Origin: Candidatus Aalborgicola danicus | GTDB lineage: Bacteria > Pseudomonadota > Gammaproteobacteria > Burkholderiales > Burkholderiaceae_C | Length of the DNA stretch: 64,000 bases | Direction: 5' to 3' | NCBI GenBank assembly: GCA_016703945.1 | Contig: JADJBC010000004.1 | Span: 69,501-133,500, forward strand | Shown: piece after piece, positions 37,901 through 50,440 of the stretch | How the letters are laid out: each line of letters opens with the position of its first letter | Numbering within the stretch: position 1 is the stretch's first letter | Translations under genes and position numbers: made by a program | Notes under the pieces: model-generated | The model's input: only the letters and a program-made list of their open reading frames with translations | What the model was told of the DNA's origin: nothing | The model's database searches: none

Positions 37901-40900
37901 CGGGCGCCGACTTCGGCGCAAGCTCCGGCACGCTGACCTTTGCACCCAATGTGACAAGCCAGACCTTCACCGTGGCCATCACCAACGACACCACGTTTGA
38001 AGGCGCCGAGAACTACACCGCCAACCTGTCAGCACCCACCGGTGGCGCCACGATTGCCACCGGCACCGTGACCACCACCATCAACGACGACGGCACGGGC
38101 GGCCCTCCAGGCACCGACAACGACACGCCCGCTCTGTCCATCGCTGATATCTCGGTCGTAGAAGGCGCCAGCGCCGTCTTTACCGTGAGCCTGTCAACCC
38201 CAGCACCAGCGCCGTGGTATTCACACCAAGCTTGGCCAATGGCACTGCCACACTGGGTACCGATACTGCAGGCGCAGGCACTCTGGAGTTCAACAGCGGC
38301 ACCGTCCTGGTCCCCGTGTGTGGACTGCTGTGAGCGGCAATGTGACCATCCCCGCAGGCGCCACCTCCGTGCAGCTGCGCGGCCACCACCGATGATGTGA
38401 TTTCTGAAGGCAACGAGACCTTCACACTCACCGCCACTCCGGTCTCCGGCGCCACTACGGCTGTCGCCACCGGCACGGCCACCATTACCGATAACGACGG
38501 AGCGCCCCAGTTCTCCATCAACGACGTCACCGTCAATGAGGGTGCGGGCACCATCACCTTCACCGTGAGCCTGTCCAACCCCGGGCGCGGGCGCCCTGAC
38601 CGTGGACTACGCCACCGCCAGCGGCACCGCCACTGCGGGCACTGGCACCAGCGACGTGACAGCGGGCACCAGCGCATTGACTGGCACTTTGACCTTCGCC
38701 CCAGGCGTGCTCACCCAGACCGTGACTCTGAACGTCACCAATGACACCATCTACGAAGTCAGCGAAGCCTTTGCCGTGAACCTCTCCAACGCCTCCGCTG
38801 GCGCTGGTATTGCCGATGGCATCGGAGCCGGCACCATCAAGGATGACGGCACGGGCGGCCCTCCAGGCACCGACAACGACACGCCCACGTTGACCCTCAC
38901 CGGCCCGGCCACGGTCAACGAAGCCGCCGGCACCCTGACCTACACCGTCACGCTGTCCAACCCCGCCAGCGGCCCCCATCACGGTGGCCTACAACACGGC
39001 CAGCGGCACTGCCACCTCGGGCGCCGACTTCGGCGCAAGCTCCGGCACGCTGACCTTTGCACCCAATGTGACAAGCCAGACCTTCACCGTGGCCATCACC
39101 AACGACACCACGTTTGAAGGCGCCGAGAACTACACCGCCAACCTGTCAGCACCCACCGGTGGCGCCACGATTGCCACCGGCACCGTGACCACCACCATCA
39201 ACGACGACGGCACGGGCGGCCCTCCAGGCACCGACAACGACACGCCCGCTCTGTCCATCGCTGATATCTCGGTCGTAGAAGGCGCCAGCGCCGTCTTTAC
39301 CGTGAGCCTGTCCAACCCCAGCACCAGCGCCGTGGTATTCACACCAAGCTTGGCCAATGGCACTGCCACACTGGGTACCGATACTGCAGGCGCAGGCACT
39401 CTGGAGTTCAACAGCGGCACCGTCCTAGTCCCCGTGTGGACTGCTGTGAGCGGCAATGTGACCATCCCCGCAGGCGCCACCTCCGTGCAGCTGCGCTTGG
39501 CCACCACCGATGATGTGATTTCTGAAGGCAACGAGACCTTCCACACTCACCGCCACTCCGGTCTCCGGCGCCACTACGGCTGTCGCCACCGGCACGGCCA
39601 CCATTACCGATAACGACGGAGCGCCCCAGTTCTCCATCAACGACGTCACCGTCAATGAGGGTGCGGGCACCATCACCTTCACCGTGAGCCTGTCCAACCC
39701 GGGCGCGGGCGCCCTGACCGTGGACTACGCCACCGCCAGCGGCACCGCCACTGCGGGCACTGGCACCAGCGACGTGACAGCGGGCACCAGCGCATTGACT
39801 GGCACTTTGACCTTCGCCCCAGGCGTGCTCACCCAGACCGTGACTCTGAACGTCACCAATGACACCATCTACGAAGTCAGCGAAGCCTTTGCCGTGAACC
39901 TCTCCAACGCCTCCGCTGGCGCTGGTATTGCCGATGGCATCGGAGCCGGCACCATCAAGGATGACGGCACGGGCGGCCCTCCAGGCACCGACAACGACAC
40001 GCCCACGTTGACCCTCACCGGCCCGGCCACGGTCAACGAAGCCGCCGGCACCCTGACCTACACCGTCACGCTGTCCAACCCCGCCAGCGGCCCCATCACG
40101 GTGGCCTACAACACGGCCAGCGGCACTGCCACCTCGGGCGCCGACTTCGGCGCAAGCTCCGGCACGCTGACCTTTGCACCCAATGTGACAAGCCAGACCT
40201 TCACCGTGGCCATCACCAACGACACCACGTTTGAAGGCGCCGAGAACTACACCGCCAACCTGTCAGCACCCACCGGTGGCGCCACGATTGCCACCGGCAC
40301 CGTGACCACCACCATCAACGACGACGGCACGGGCGGCCCTCCAGGCACCGACAACGACACGCCCGCTCTGTCCATCGCTGATATCTCGGTCGTAGAAGGC
40401 GCCAGCGCCGTCTTTACCGTGAGCCTGTCCAACCCCAGCACCAGCGCCGTGGTATTCACACCAAGCTTGGCCAATGGCACTGCCACACTGGGTACCGATA
40501 CTGCAGGCGCAGGCACTCTGGAGTTCAACAGCGGCACCGTCCTAGTCCCCGTGTGGACTGCTGTGAGCGGCAATGTGACCATCCCCGCAGGCGCCACCTC
40601 CGTGCAGCTGCGCTTGGCCACCACCGATGATGTGATTTCTGAAGGCAACGAGACCTTCACACTCACCGCCACTCCGGTCTCCGGCGCCACTACGGCTGTC
40701 GCCACCGGCACGGCCACCATTACCGATAACGACGGAGCGCCCCAGTTCTCCATCAACGACGTCACCGTCAATGAGGGTGCGGGCACCATCACCTTCACCG
40801 TGAGCCTGTCCAACCCGGGCGCGGGCGCCCTGACCGTGGACTACGCCACCGCCAGCGGCACCGCCACTGCGGGCACTGGCACCAGCGACGTGACAGCGGG

Positions 40901-43900
40901 CACCAGCGCATTGACTGGCACTTTGACCTTCGCCCCAGGCGTGCTCACCCCAGACCGTGACTCTGAACGTCACCAATGACACCATCTACGAAGTCAGCGA
41001 AGCCTTTGCCGTGAACCTCTCCAACGCCTCCGCTGGCGCTGGTATTGCCGATGGCATCGGAGCCGGCACCATCAGGATGACGGCACGGGCGGCCCTCCAG
41101 GCACCGACAACGACACGCCCACGTTGACCCTCACCGGCCCGGCCACGGTCAACGAAGCCGCCGGCACCCTGACCTACACCGTCACGCTGTCCAACCCCGC
41201 CAGCGGCCCCATCACGGTGGCCTACAACACGGCCAGCGGCACTGCCACCTCGGCGCCGACTTCGGCGCAAGCTCCGGCACGCTGACCTTTGCACCCAATG
41301 TGACAAGCCAGACCTTCACCGTGGCCATCACCAACGACACCACGTTTGAAGGCGCCGAGAACTACACCGCCAACCTGTCAGCACCCACCGGTGGCGCCAC
41401 GATTGCCACCGGCACCGTGACCACCACCATCAACGACGACGGCACGGGCGGCCCTCCAGGCACCGACAACGACACGCCCGCTCTGTCCATCGCTGATATC
41501 TCGGTCGTAGAAGGCGCCAGCGCCGTCTTTACCGTGAGCCTGTCCAACCCCAGCACCAGCGCCGTGGTATTCACACCAAGCTTGGCCAATGGCACTGCCA
41601 CACTGGGTACCGATACTGCAGGCGCAGGCACTCTGGAGTTCAACAGCGGCACCGTCCTAGTCCCCGTGTGGACTGCTGTGAGCGGCAATGTGACCATCCC
41701 CGCAGGCGCCACCTCCGTGCAGCTGCGCTTGGCCACCACCGATGATGTGATTTCTGACGGCAACGAGACCTTCACACTCACCGCCACTCCGGTCTCCGGC
41801 GCCACTACGTCTGTCGCCACCGGCACGGCCACCATTACCGATAACGACGGAGCGCCCCAGTTCTCCATCCACGACGTCACCGTCAATGAGGGTGCGGGCA
41901 CCATCACCTTCACCGTGAGCCTGTCCAACCCGGGCGCGGGCCCTGACCGTGGACTACGCCACCGCCAGCGGCACCGCCACTGCGGGCACTGGCACCAGCG
42001 ACGTGACAGCGGGCACCAGCGCATTGACTGGCACTTTGACCTTCGCCCCAGGCGTGCTCACCCAGACCGTGACTCTGAACGTCACCAATGACACCATCTA
42101 CGAAGTCAGCGAAGCCTTTGCCGTGAACCTCTCCAACGCCTCCGCTGGCGCTGGTATTGCCGATGGCATCGGAGCCGGCACCATCAAGGATGACGGCACG
42201 GGCGGCCCTCCAGGCACCGACAACGACACGCCCGCTCTGTCCATCGCTGATATCTCGGTCGTAGAAGGCGCCAGCGCCGTCTTTACCGTGAGCCTGTCCA
42301 ACCCCAGCACCAGCGCCGTGGTATTCACACCAAGCTTGGCCAATGGCACTGCCACACTGGGTACCGATACTGCAGGCGCAGGCACTCTGGAGTTCAACAG
42401 CGGCACCGTCCTAGTCCCCGTGTGGACTGCTGTGAGCGGCAATGTGACCATCCCCGCAGGCGCCACCTCCGTGCAGCTGCGCTTGGCCACCACCGATGAT
42501 GTGATTTCTGAAGGCAACGAGACCTTCACACTCACCGCCACTCCGGTCTCCGGCGCCACTACGGCTGTCGCCACCGGCACGGCCACCATTACCGATAACG
42601 ACGGAGCGCCCCGGTTCTCCATCAACGACGTCACCGTCAATGAGGTGCGGGCACCATCACCTTCACCGTGAGCCTGTCCAACCCGGGCGCGGGCGCCCTG
42701 ACCGTGGACTACGCCACCGCCAGCGGCACCGCCACTGCGGGCACTGGCACCAGCGACGTGACAGCGGGCACCAGCGCATTGACTGGCACTTTGACCTTCG
42801 CCCCAGGCGTGCTCACCCAGACCGTGACTCTGAACGTCACCAATGACACCATCTACGAAGTCAGCGAAGCCTTTGCCGTGAACCTCTCCAACGCCTCCGC
42901 TGGCGCTGGTATTGCCGATGGCATCGGAGCCGGCACCATCAAGGATGACGGCACGGGCGGCCCTCCAGGCACCGACAACGACACGCCCACGTTGACCCTC
43001 ACCGGCCCGGCCACGGTCAACGAAGCCGCCGGCACCCTGACCTACACCGTCACGCTGTCCAACCCCGCCAGCGGCCCCATCACGGTGGCCTACAACACGG
43101 CCAGCGGCACTGCCACCTCGGGCGCCGACTTCGGCGCAAGCTCCGGCACGCTGACCTTTGCACCCAATGTGACAAGCCAGACCTTCACCGTGGCCATCAC
43201 CAACGACACCACGTTTGAAGGCGCCGAGAACTACACCGCCAACCTGTCAGCACCCACCGGTGGCGCCACGATTGCCACCGGCACCGTGACCACCACCATC
43301 AACGACGACGGCACGGGCGGCCCTCCAGGCACCGACAACGACACGCCCGCTCGTCCATCGCTGATATCTCGGTCGTAGAAGGCGCCAGCGCCGTCTTTAC
43401 CGTGAGCCTGTCCAACCCCAGCACCAGCGCCGTGGTATTCACACCAAGCTTGGCCAATGGCACTGCCACACTGGGTACCGATACTGCAGGCGCAGGCACT
43501 CTGGAGTTCAACAGCGGCACCGTCCTAGTCCCCGTGTGGACTGCTGTGAGCGGCAAGTGACCATCCCCGCAGGCGCCACCTCCGTGCAGCTGCGCTTGGC
43601 CACCACCGATGATGTGATTTCTGAAGGCAACGAGACCTTCACACTCACCGCCACTCCGGTCTCCGGCGCCACTACGGCTGTCGCCACCGGCACGGCCACC
43701 ATTACCGATAACGACGGAGCGCCCCAGTTCTCCATCAACGACGTCACCGTCAATGAGGGTGCGGGCACCATCACCTTCACCGTGAGCCTGTCCAACCCGG
43801 GCGCGGGCGCCCTGACCGTGGACTACGCCACCGCCAGCGGCACCGCCACTGCGGGCACTGGCACCAGCGACGTGACAGCGGGCACCAGCGCATTGACTGG

Positions 43901-46900
43901 CACTTTGACCTTCGCCCCAGGCGTGCTCACCCAGACCGTGACTCTGAACGTCACCAATGACACCATCTACGAAGTCAGCGAAGCCTTTGCCGTGAACCTC
44001 TCCAACGCCTCCGCTGGCGCTGGTATTGCCGATGGCATCGGAGCCGGCACCATCAAGGATGACGGCACGGGCGGCCCTCCAGGCACCGACAACGACACGC
44101 CCACGTTGACCCCTCACCGGCCCGGCCACGGTCAACGAAGCCGCCGGCACCCTGACCTACACCGTCACGCTGTCCAACCCCGCCAGCGGCCCCATCACGG
44201 TGGCCTACAACACGGCCAGCGGCACTGCCACTCGGGCGCCGACTTCGGCGCAAGCTCCGGCACGCTGACCTTTGCACCCAATGTGACAAGCCAGACCTTC
44301 ACCGTGGCCATCACCAACGACACCACGTTTGAAGGCGCCGAGAACTACACCGCCAACCTGTCAGCACCCACCGGTGGCGCCACGATTGCCACCGGCACCG
44401 TGACCACCACCATCAACGACGACGGCACGGGCGGCCCTCCAGGCACCGACAACGACACGCCCACGATTGCAGTGTCGGTACTGCCCGCCAGCGTGCTGGA
44501 AGACGGCATACCCAATCTGGTGTACACCTTCACGCTCAGCAACACTTCTGCGTTTGCAACCACGGTGAACTACACGCTCAGCGGTACAGCTGCCAACGGC
44601 ACGGACTACAGCGGCTCGGCTGTCACCGGCACCGTCACGATTCCGGCCAACAGTTTGAGCGCCAGCATCACCATCGATCCCAGTACGGACACCACGTTTG
44701 AGGGCAACGAGACGGTGGTTGCCACCATCAACAGCGCCACCAGCAACGCGGTGCCCCTGACGGCCACCACGGCCAGCGCCACCGGTACCATCACCGACAA
44801 CGACACGCCCACGATTGCAGTGTCGGTGCTGCCTGTGAGCGTGCTTGAAGACGGCATACCCAATCTGGTGTACACCTTTACGCTGAGCACGGTGTCGGCG
44901 TTTGCAACCACGGTGAACTACACGCTCAGCGGTACAGCTGCCAACGGCACGGACTACAGCGGCTCGGCTGTCACCGGAACCGTCACGATTCCGGCCAACA
45001 GCTTGAGCGCCAGCATCACCATCGATCCCAGTACGGACACCACATTTGAGGGCAACGAGACGGTGATTGCCACCATCAACAGCGCCACCAGCAACGCGGT
45101 GCCCCTGACGGCCACCACGGCCAGCGCCACCGGCACCATCACCGACAACGACACGCCCACGATTGCAGTGTCGGTGCTGCCTGTGAGCGTGCTTCGAAGA
45201 CGGCATACCCAATCTGGTGTACACCTTCACGCTCAGCAACACTTCTGCGTTTGCAACCACGGTGAACTACACGCTCAGCGGTACAGCTGCCAACGGCACG
45301 GACTACAGCGGCTCGGCTGTCACCGGAACCGTCACGATTCCGGCCAACAGCTTGAGCGCCAGCATCACCATCGATCCCAGTACGGACACCACGTTTGAGG
45401 GGCAACGAGACGGTGATTGCCACCATCAACAGCGCCACCAGCAACGCGGTGCCCCTGACGGCCACCACGGCCAGCGCCACCGGTACCATCACCGACAACG
45501 ACACGCCCACGATTGCAGTGTCGGTGCTGCCTGTGAGCGTGCTCGAAGACGGCATACCCAATCTGGTGTACACCTTCACGCTCAGCAACACTTCTGCGTT
45601 TGCAACCACGGTGAACTACACACTCAGCGGTACCGCAGCCAACGGCACGGACTACAGCGGCTCGGCTGTCACCGGAACCGTCACGATTCCGGCCAACAGC
45701 TTGAGCGCCAGCATCACCATCAATCCCAGTACGGACACTGCTGCGGAGGCCAACGAGACGGTGATTGCAACGATCAACAGCGCTACCAGTAACGCGGTCT
45801 CATTGACGATCACCACCGCGGCGGCCACCGGCACCATCACCGACGACGACACACCGTCCATTAGTGGCGCCCGCACCAGTTCGGTATCCGAGGAGGGCCT
45901 GACCAATGGAATCGTTGACACCTTTGGCACTATTGACACAACCAACTCCGTTACAAATACCGGCCAATTTACTGTTAGCAATGCAACGGAGTAACAATGG
46001 CGGTTCCTTCCGGAATCTACACAGCGGGAGGAACAACCATCACATGGGCGCTTACCAATGGCAATCAAACCTTGACCGGTAGCGCTGGCGCACAGACCGT
46101 GATGACCGTGACTATCGACAACGCAGGCAACTACACCACCACCCTGCTGGCGCCGATTGACCACGCAAATAACGCCGCTGAAGATGTCAGAAACCATTGA
46201 TATACCAATCACGGCGACCAACGGCGTCGCGACCGCCCCACCACACTCACAGTGAGCGTGGAAGATGATGCCCCATCAGCCACCAACACCGCCTCGTCGG
46301 TGACACTGCCGAACGTCACTACCAATATTCAGCTGATTCTTGACGTTTCGGGCTCCATGAGCACTACCGACGCCGGTGGCGGCAAAACCCGGCTTCAATT
46401 GATGAAAGAGTCCGTCACCCAGTTGCTGGATAGCTACGACAATCTGGGCGAAATTCGCGTCAACCTTGTGACTTTTTCGACCAGTGCGGCACAACTAGGC
46501 AGCATCTGGGTCGATATCGTTACCGCAAAAGCCATCATCAATGGCGGGACGGTCAACGGAACAACCTATACGGGATTGGTTGCAAATGGCTGGACCAATT
46601 ACGATGCGGCACTAACCACGGCACAAACTGCATTCGCAACCAGTGGAAAGATCAGCGGCGGACAAAACATCACCTATTTTCTGTCAGACGGGGAACCAAC
46701 ACGCCCAACAGGCAGTGAAGGAATCAGCCCAGCAGAAGAAACAGTCTGGACGAATTTCTTAGATGCCAACGACATCAAGAGCTTGCCTTTGGCATGGGCA
46801 CCGGCGCGTCGCAAGCCAACATCGATCCGATTGCCTATAACGGTGTCACTCCTGTCAACATCCCCGGTGTGGTTGTTTCCGACATCACCCAATTGCCGCC

Positions 46901-48191
46901 TATTTTGCGCGACAGTGTGGTGGCGGCAACGCCTGGCAATGTGATTACCAGTGGCGGCACCTCAGTGGGCTTCGGTGGAGATGGATCGGGCAATATTGAA
47001 ACACTGACGATCGATGGCTCGATCTACACCTTTAACCCCACCGATACCCCCACCGTTGGCGGCTCGGTTACGGTTTCTGGCACCAATCGGGGCGTGTTTA
47101 ACACGGTCACCAACACATTGACCGTTACTACACTGATTAACGGCAGTTTTGTTGTCGACCTGGACACTGGCGACTACACCTATACCGCTGCGCCAACCAT
47201 AACCTCGGTTCAACAAGAAAACATCGCCTACACGGTGCGCGACCGTGATGGAGACCCGGCCGCCGCATCGCTAACGATCACGGTCAATCCGCCGCCAGTC
47301 GGGCCAGCCGTGCCGATCAACGTGCTGACTGTCAGTAGCCCAGCAGCCGTGGCAGAAGGCGCAAACCTTGTCTATACGGTCAACCTGGGGCTGATGACTT
47401 CAAACACGGCCACCACCTTTGCCCTCGCCCTGGGCGGCGGCACTGCGTCTAATTCGGACTACAACGCAATCCCCACCGCCTTCAGCAACGGGGTGACCCA
47501 CAACAGCGGGACCGGCCTGATTACCGTACCGGCCAGTGTGGTCAGCTTTACCGTCACCGTTGCCACCTTGAATGACAACGTGATCGATGGTGCCACTGCT
47601 GAGACGCTTCCCCTGATCGTTGGCGGCGTGACGGGCACGGGCCGAATCACCGATACCGATACGCCGACCATCACCGGTACTGGCGGCAACAACACCCTGA
47701 CCGGGGATAACAATGTGAACATCATCGATGGTCTTGGCGGGAACGATACGATTGATGCACGGAACTGCAATGACCTCATCCGCGGTGGCGCAGGCAACGA
47801 CACCATGACTGGAGGCGGCGGCGCCGATACCTTTGTGTTCCAGCTTGCCGACAAGGGAGCACCGGGCCTTCCTGCAGCAGATGTTCTTATCGACAATCTT
47901 GGAACAACCACTGACCGACTGGATTTGAGCGATTTGTTGCAGGGCGAACAACACACCGTGGGCATCGGCAACTTGCTCAACTACATGAGTTTTGAGCAAG
48001 TTGGGGCCAACGTTCTTGTCCATGTCAGTTCGGCTGGTAGTCTGGATGCCGGTCGCACCAACGTTACCGCTGTTCAGGATCAAACGATCCAGCTCAATAC
48101 GACAACCTTGCTACAACTGGGTGGTACTGGTACGACGGACAGCATCATTATTCAAACCCTGTTGACTAACGGCAAACTGATCGTGGATTGA
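31974..48191 (+). CDS. lapA: Giant RTX adhesin, LapA-like, with many frameshifts in this sequence
   Basis: The start at 31974 has GAAGGA 7 bases upstream. Uninterrupted, the product would be about 5,400 residues. In order: an N-terminal retention module (residues 1-125) with a TAAG LapG-type site; an Ig-like domain near 32530-32780; three two-domain Calx-beta-like units (32793-34772); nine A, nine B and eight C Calx-beta-like domains (34793-44460); four 116-residue D domains (44461-45850); a von Willebrand A domain with the MIDAS motif DVSGSMS (about 46320-46900); another Calx-beta-like domain; RTX nonapeptides such as GGAGNDTMTGG and GGNDTIDAR (47675-47842); and a C-terminal type I secretion signal. 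At least 25 small indels break the frame; they sit mostly in homopolymers and differ between otherwise identical repeats. I treat it as one gene, but a truly broken gene cannot be excluded. Confidence 0.85.
32322..32333 (+). other. Predicted LapG cleavage site (TAAG) in the adhesin N-terminus
   Basis: Codons 117-120 encode T-A-A-G within LESTAAGLGGGDG. In Pseudomonas LapA, LapG cuts between the two alanines of a TAAG motif near residue 108. The position, the preceding compact retention module and the presence of lapG and lapD in the locus all agree. Confidence 0.8.
32793..34772 (+). repeat. E repeats: three 660-bp two-domain Calx-beta-like units of the adhesin
   Basis: The SSPTAPEG motif recurs at 32808, 33468 and 34127, spacing 660 and 659. 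The 1-base shortfall is a deletion near 33797 that breaks the frame. Each unit encodes about 220 residues with LTFAPGTTTQTVTV and DDDTAVSIASIS segments. The copies differ at a number of bases, unlike the array that follows, so they are older. Confidence 0.85.
34793..44460 (+). repeat. A-B-C composite array: nine near-identical units of about 1,116 bp in the adhesin
   Basis: The A-domain start TCCATCGCTGATATCTCGG occurs at 34801, 35910, 37022, 38137, 39254, 40371, 41486, 42240 and 43354. Spacings are 1109, 1112, 1115, 1117, 1117, 1115, 754 and 1114. Correcting visible indels in the cleanest pair gives 1,116 bp, or 372 codons: A (LSIADISVVEGASAVFTV), B (FSINDVTVNEGAGTITFTV) and C (LTLTGPATVNEAAGTLTYTV). 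The unit from 41486 lacks C. Copies differ almost only by single-base indels, with few substitutions. Confidence 0.9.
44461..45850 (+). repeat. D repeats: four 348-bp Calx-beta-like units of the adhesin
   Basis: The unit start CCACGATTGCAGTGTCGGT recurs at 44461, 44809, 45157 and 45507. The first two spacings are exactly 348 bases (116 codons); the third is 350 because of two single-base insertions (CTTCGAAG near 45193 and GAGGGGC near 45398). Each encodes IAVSVLPVSVLEDGIPNLVY and a TITDND end. The fourth is more diverged at its end. Confidence 0.88.
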
Positions 48192-48258
48192 TTTCGGCAG
48201 ACGCAGGCCCGCAACCCGTGGGCCTGTGAAAGCCGCTGTTCTTCACCTTCAACACCCA

Positions 48259-48298
48259 AAACCCCAAATCAGGTTGCATTGCACCTGATTTGGGGTTT
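48259..48298 (+). terminator. Strong intrinsic terminator after the adhesin gene
   Basis: A 16-bp perfect inverted repeat (AAACCCCAAATCAGGT and its complement) encloses an 8-base loop, about 70 bases after the adhesin stop. It ends in TTT on the plus strand and, being symmetric, may also act on minus-strand transcripts leaving lapD. Confidence 0.85.
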
Positions 48299-48308
48299 CC
48301 CTATGGTT

Positions 48309-48370
48309 TATATGAAAAATAGGCTGCTAGCCCTCGTAGAATATAGTGATGTAGCTATAAATACGATAGC
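48309..48370 (-). repeat. Interspersed element copy 3, downstream of the adhesin gene
   Basis: On the minus strand it begins GCTATCGTATTTATAGCTAC, then ATTCTACGAGGGCTAG and CCTATTTTT. It shares the GCTAT-N7-ATAGC inverted repeat and block order with the copies at 9318, 25865, 58511 and 60086. With the terminator just before it, it fills most of the 303-base gap to lapD; the rest of that gap shows nothing I recognise. Confidence 0.75.
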
Positions 48371-48494
48371 AATCCGCTCTGAACTTGGCCAGCGTCCTGG
48401 GAGCTGGGCGGCATGACTGCGCAGGCAAAGGACGCACCTGAGCAGGGGCGGGGGACGGGGGACACGGAACAGAACGTTCTGGCGCCCTTGGCCC

Positions 48495-50411
48495 TTAGGC
48501 CGGCTCGTTCACCGCCGGCCCGGTTGCGCCGTCAAAGTCCACCAGACCCAGCGCTTTGAGGTCGGCCTCATTGGTGACACCCTCTGCAATCACCATCAAA
48601 CCGATACTGTGGGCAATGGTGGAGAGGCCTTTGAGGAAGGCCTGGTTGCCAGCGTTGCCGTCCAGCCCGCGCACAAAGCTGCCGTCCACCTTGAGGTAGT
48701 CCAGCCCCAGGCCGTGCAGGCGACCGATTTCGCTGAACTGGCGGCCAAAATGTTCCAGGCCGAGTTTGCAGCCCAAACCGCGCAAGTCCACACACAGTTC
48801 CTTGAACGCATCGAAGTGGGCCAGTGCACCCGACTCGGCCACCTCCAGCCACAGCCGGGATGTTCCCGCACGGCGTTTCAAAAGCTTCTGCAAACTGGAG
48901 CGGAACTCCGGCAAATAGATCGAGCTGGCCGACAGATTGATGGCCAGGCCCGTGAGTTGTGGCTTAGCTTCCAACTCATCCAGACCCAAGGCCACGGCTG
49001 CCAGATCAAGTTCGGGGGTCAACTTCAGCCGTTCAGCCACCGGCAAAAACTTGCCCGCCGGTTGCCACTCGCCTTGTTCATCAAACATCAGCCGCAGCGG
49101 ACACTCGCGGTGCACCAGCTTGCCGTCCAGTGACATCACCGGGAATGACACCAGGCGCACCCACTTTTGTTCCAGGGCACGGCGGATCATCCTGGACCAC
49201 TCGTCGGTCGTCCTGGGCGTATCGTCATCGACAAACAGGTTGACCACCTTGAGGCCGCTGCCGCCTTCAGCCTCCACCGCAGCCAGAGCCAAATCGACTT
49301 GTGCAAGTATGGTCTCCATCTCCACCCCCGGTGGAAAGTGCCCGCAACCCAGCCAGGTTGAAGGGCGGTCCGGCAAATAGGGGGCCGCTTCACGGGTCAA
49401 TGCCTGAAACAACTGATCGGCAGCCGCCTTGGGGTCACCCAGAGCGGGGACCAGCATTGCAAAATCCGCTCCATTGAGCCGGGCCGCCAACGCATCCGGG
49501 TACTGCACAACCACCGACGCCAGGCCGCGTCCGAAGGCACGCAACAGTTCATCCGTGTCCTTGCGCCCCAAGGATTGATTGACGGCCGCCAAATTCGCCA
49601 CCCGTGCAATAAACACAGCACCACCCACCGAAGTTTCGGCCTGCACCGTATCACGCAATCGCGACATGAAGTTGCTGCGATTGGCCAGCCCGGTCAGGGT
49701 GTCGCAATTAGCCTCACGGCGCACGCCTTCGAGCCGCTACGCCTCATCGTCAAACATCGCCTTCAGCCGGGCGACCGTCACATTCATGGCCTGCGCCAGC
49801 TTCTTGAGCTCGGGTACCGACGGTTCTTCCATGGTGACAAAGCGGCGCTCGGTAATTGCCTGGGCCTGGTCAATCACAGCGTCCAATGGTTTGCGCAGTC
49901 GCCGCAGAACCAATGAGCTCATATAGCCCCCCGCGAGACCCGCCAAGGACAAGGCCAGCACCATTTCTTGCGCGCTTTTCCACAGCGCTGCATACGCGAA
50001 GCGACTTTGGCTTACCAAAGTGACCGTTCCAAACTGCTTCCAACCGCTGGATATCTGCGCCTGACCGGGCTGTGCATCAATCGGCAACAAGTGTGCAAAC
50101 CACGAGGGTGCGCCCAGATCGGTATCGGTACTGACACGCTCGGACATGGTCTTGCCTTGCGGGTTGACCACCCTCACCACTTCATAGTGACCGCCATCGA
50201 ACAAAGAGGAAACCACCAGATCCACAGTCACTTCATCCGGATTGCTTTGGCTCAGCGACAAGGCCAGAGCCGTCGCGTTGTCAGTGTTCTTGATGGAGAG
50301 TTGCGATTCCAGATAGGTCCGCGCACTCAGCATGGACACCAATAGACTCCCTGCAAGTGCCATCAAGGTACTGGCAATGATGGCGAGCCACAATTGACGA
50401 AACATGGACAT
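48495..50411 (-). CDS. lapD: LapD-like c-di-GMP receptor, interrupted by an in-frame amber codon
   Basis: The start at 50411 follows AAGGA. The first 224 codons encode a transmembrane helix, a periplasmic domain, a second helix and a HAMP region (LRRLRKPLDAVIDQAQAIT). A TAG stands at 49737-49739. The same frame continues with RLEGVRREANCDTLTGLANR, so a single base change separates two parts of one protein. The GGDEF motif is degenerate (NGADF), the EAL motif reads ECPL, and the usual DDFG is LEHFG, so the output domain should bind c-di-GMP without making or cutting it. The end DFDGATGPAV is typical of LapD. It lies downstream of lapG. If the stop is real, the receptor loses its c-di-GMP sensor. 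Confidence 0.85.
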
Positions 50412-50440
50412 TTTTCGTTTTCCTTAAAAGAGCACGGCAA

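Noticed and set aside
43299..44150. Long minus-strand frames across the adhesin array
   Set aside because: They recur in every repeat unit because the coding strand is repetitive and GC-rich; no signal peptide or known domain.
34793..44460. Regular repeats as a possible CRISPR or satellite array
   Set aside because: The unit is 1,116 bp, is coding and has no spacers; it is a protein domain array.
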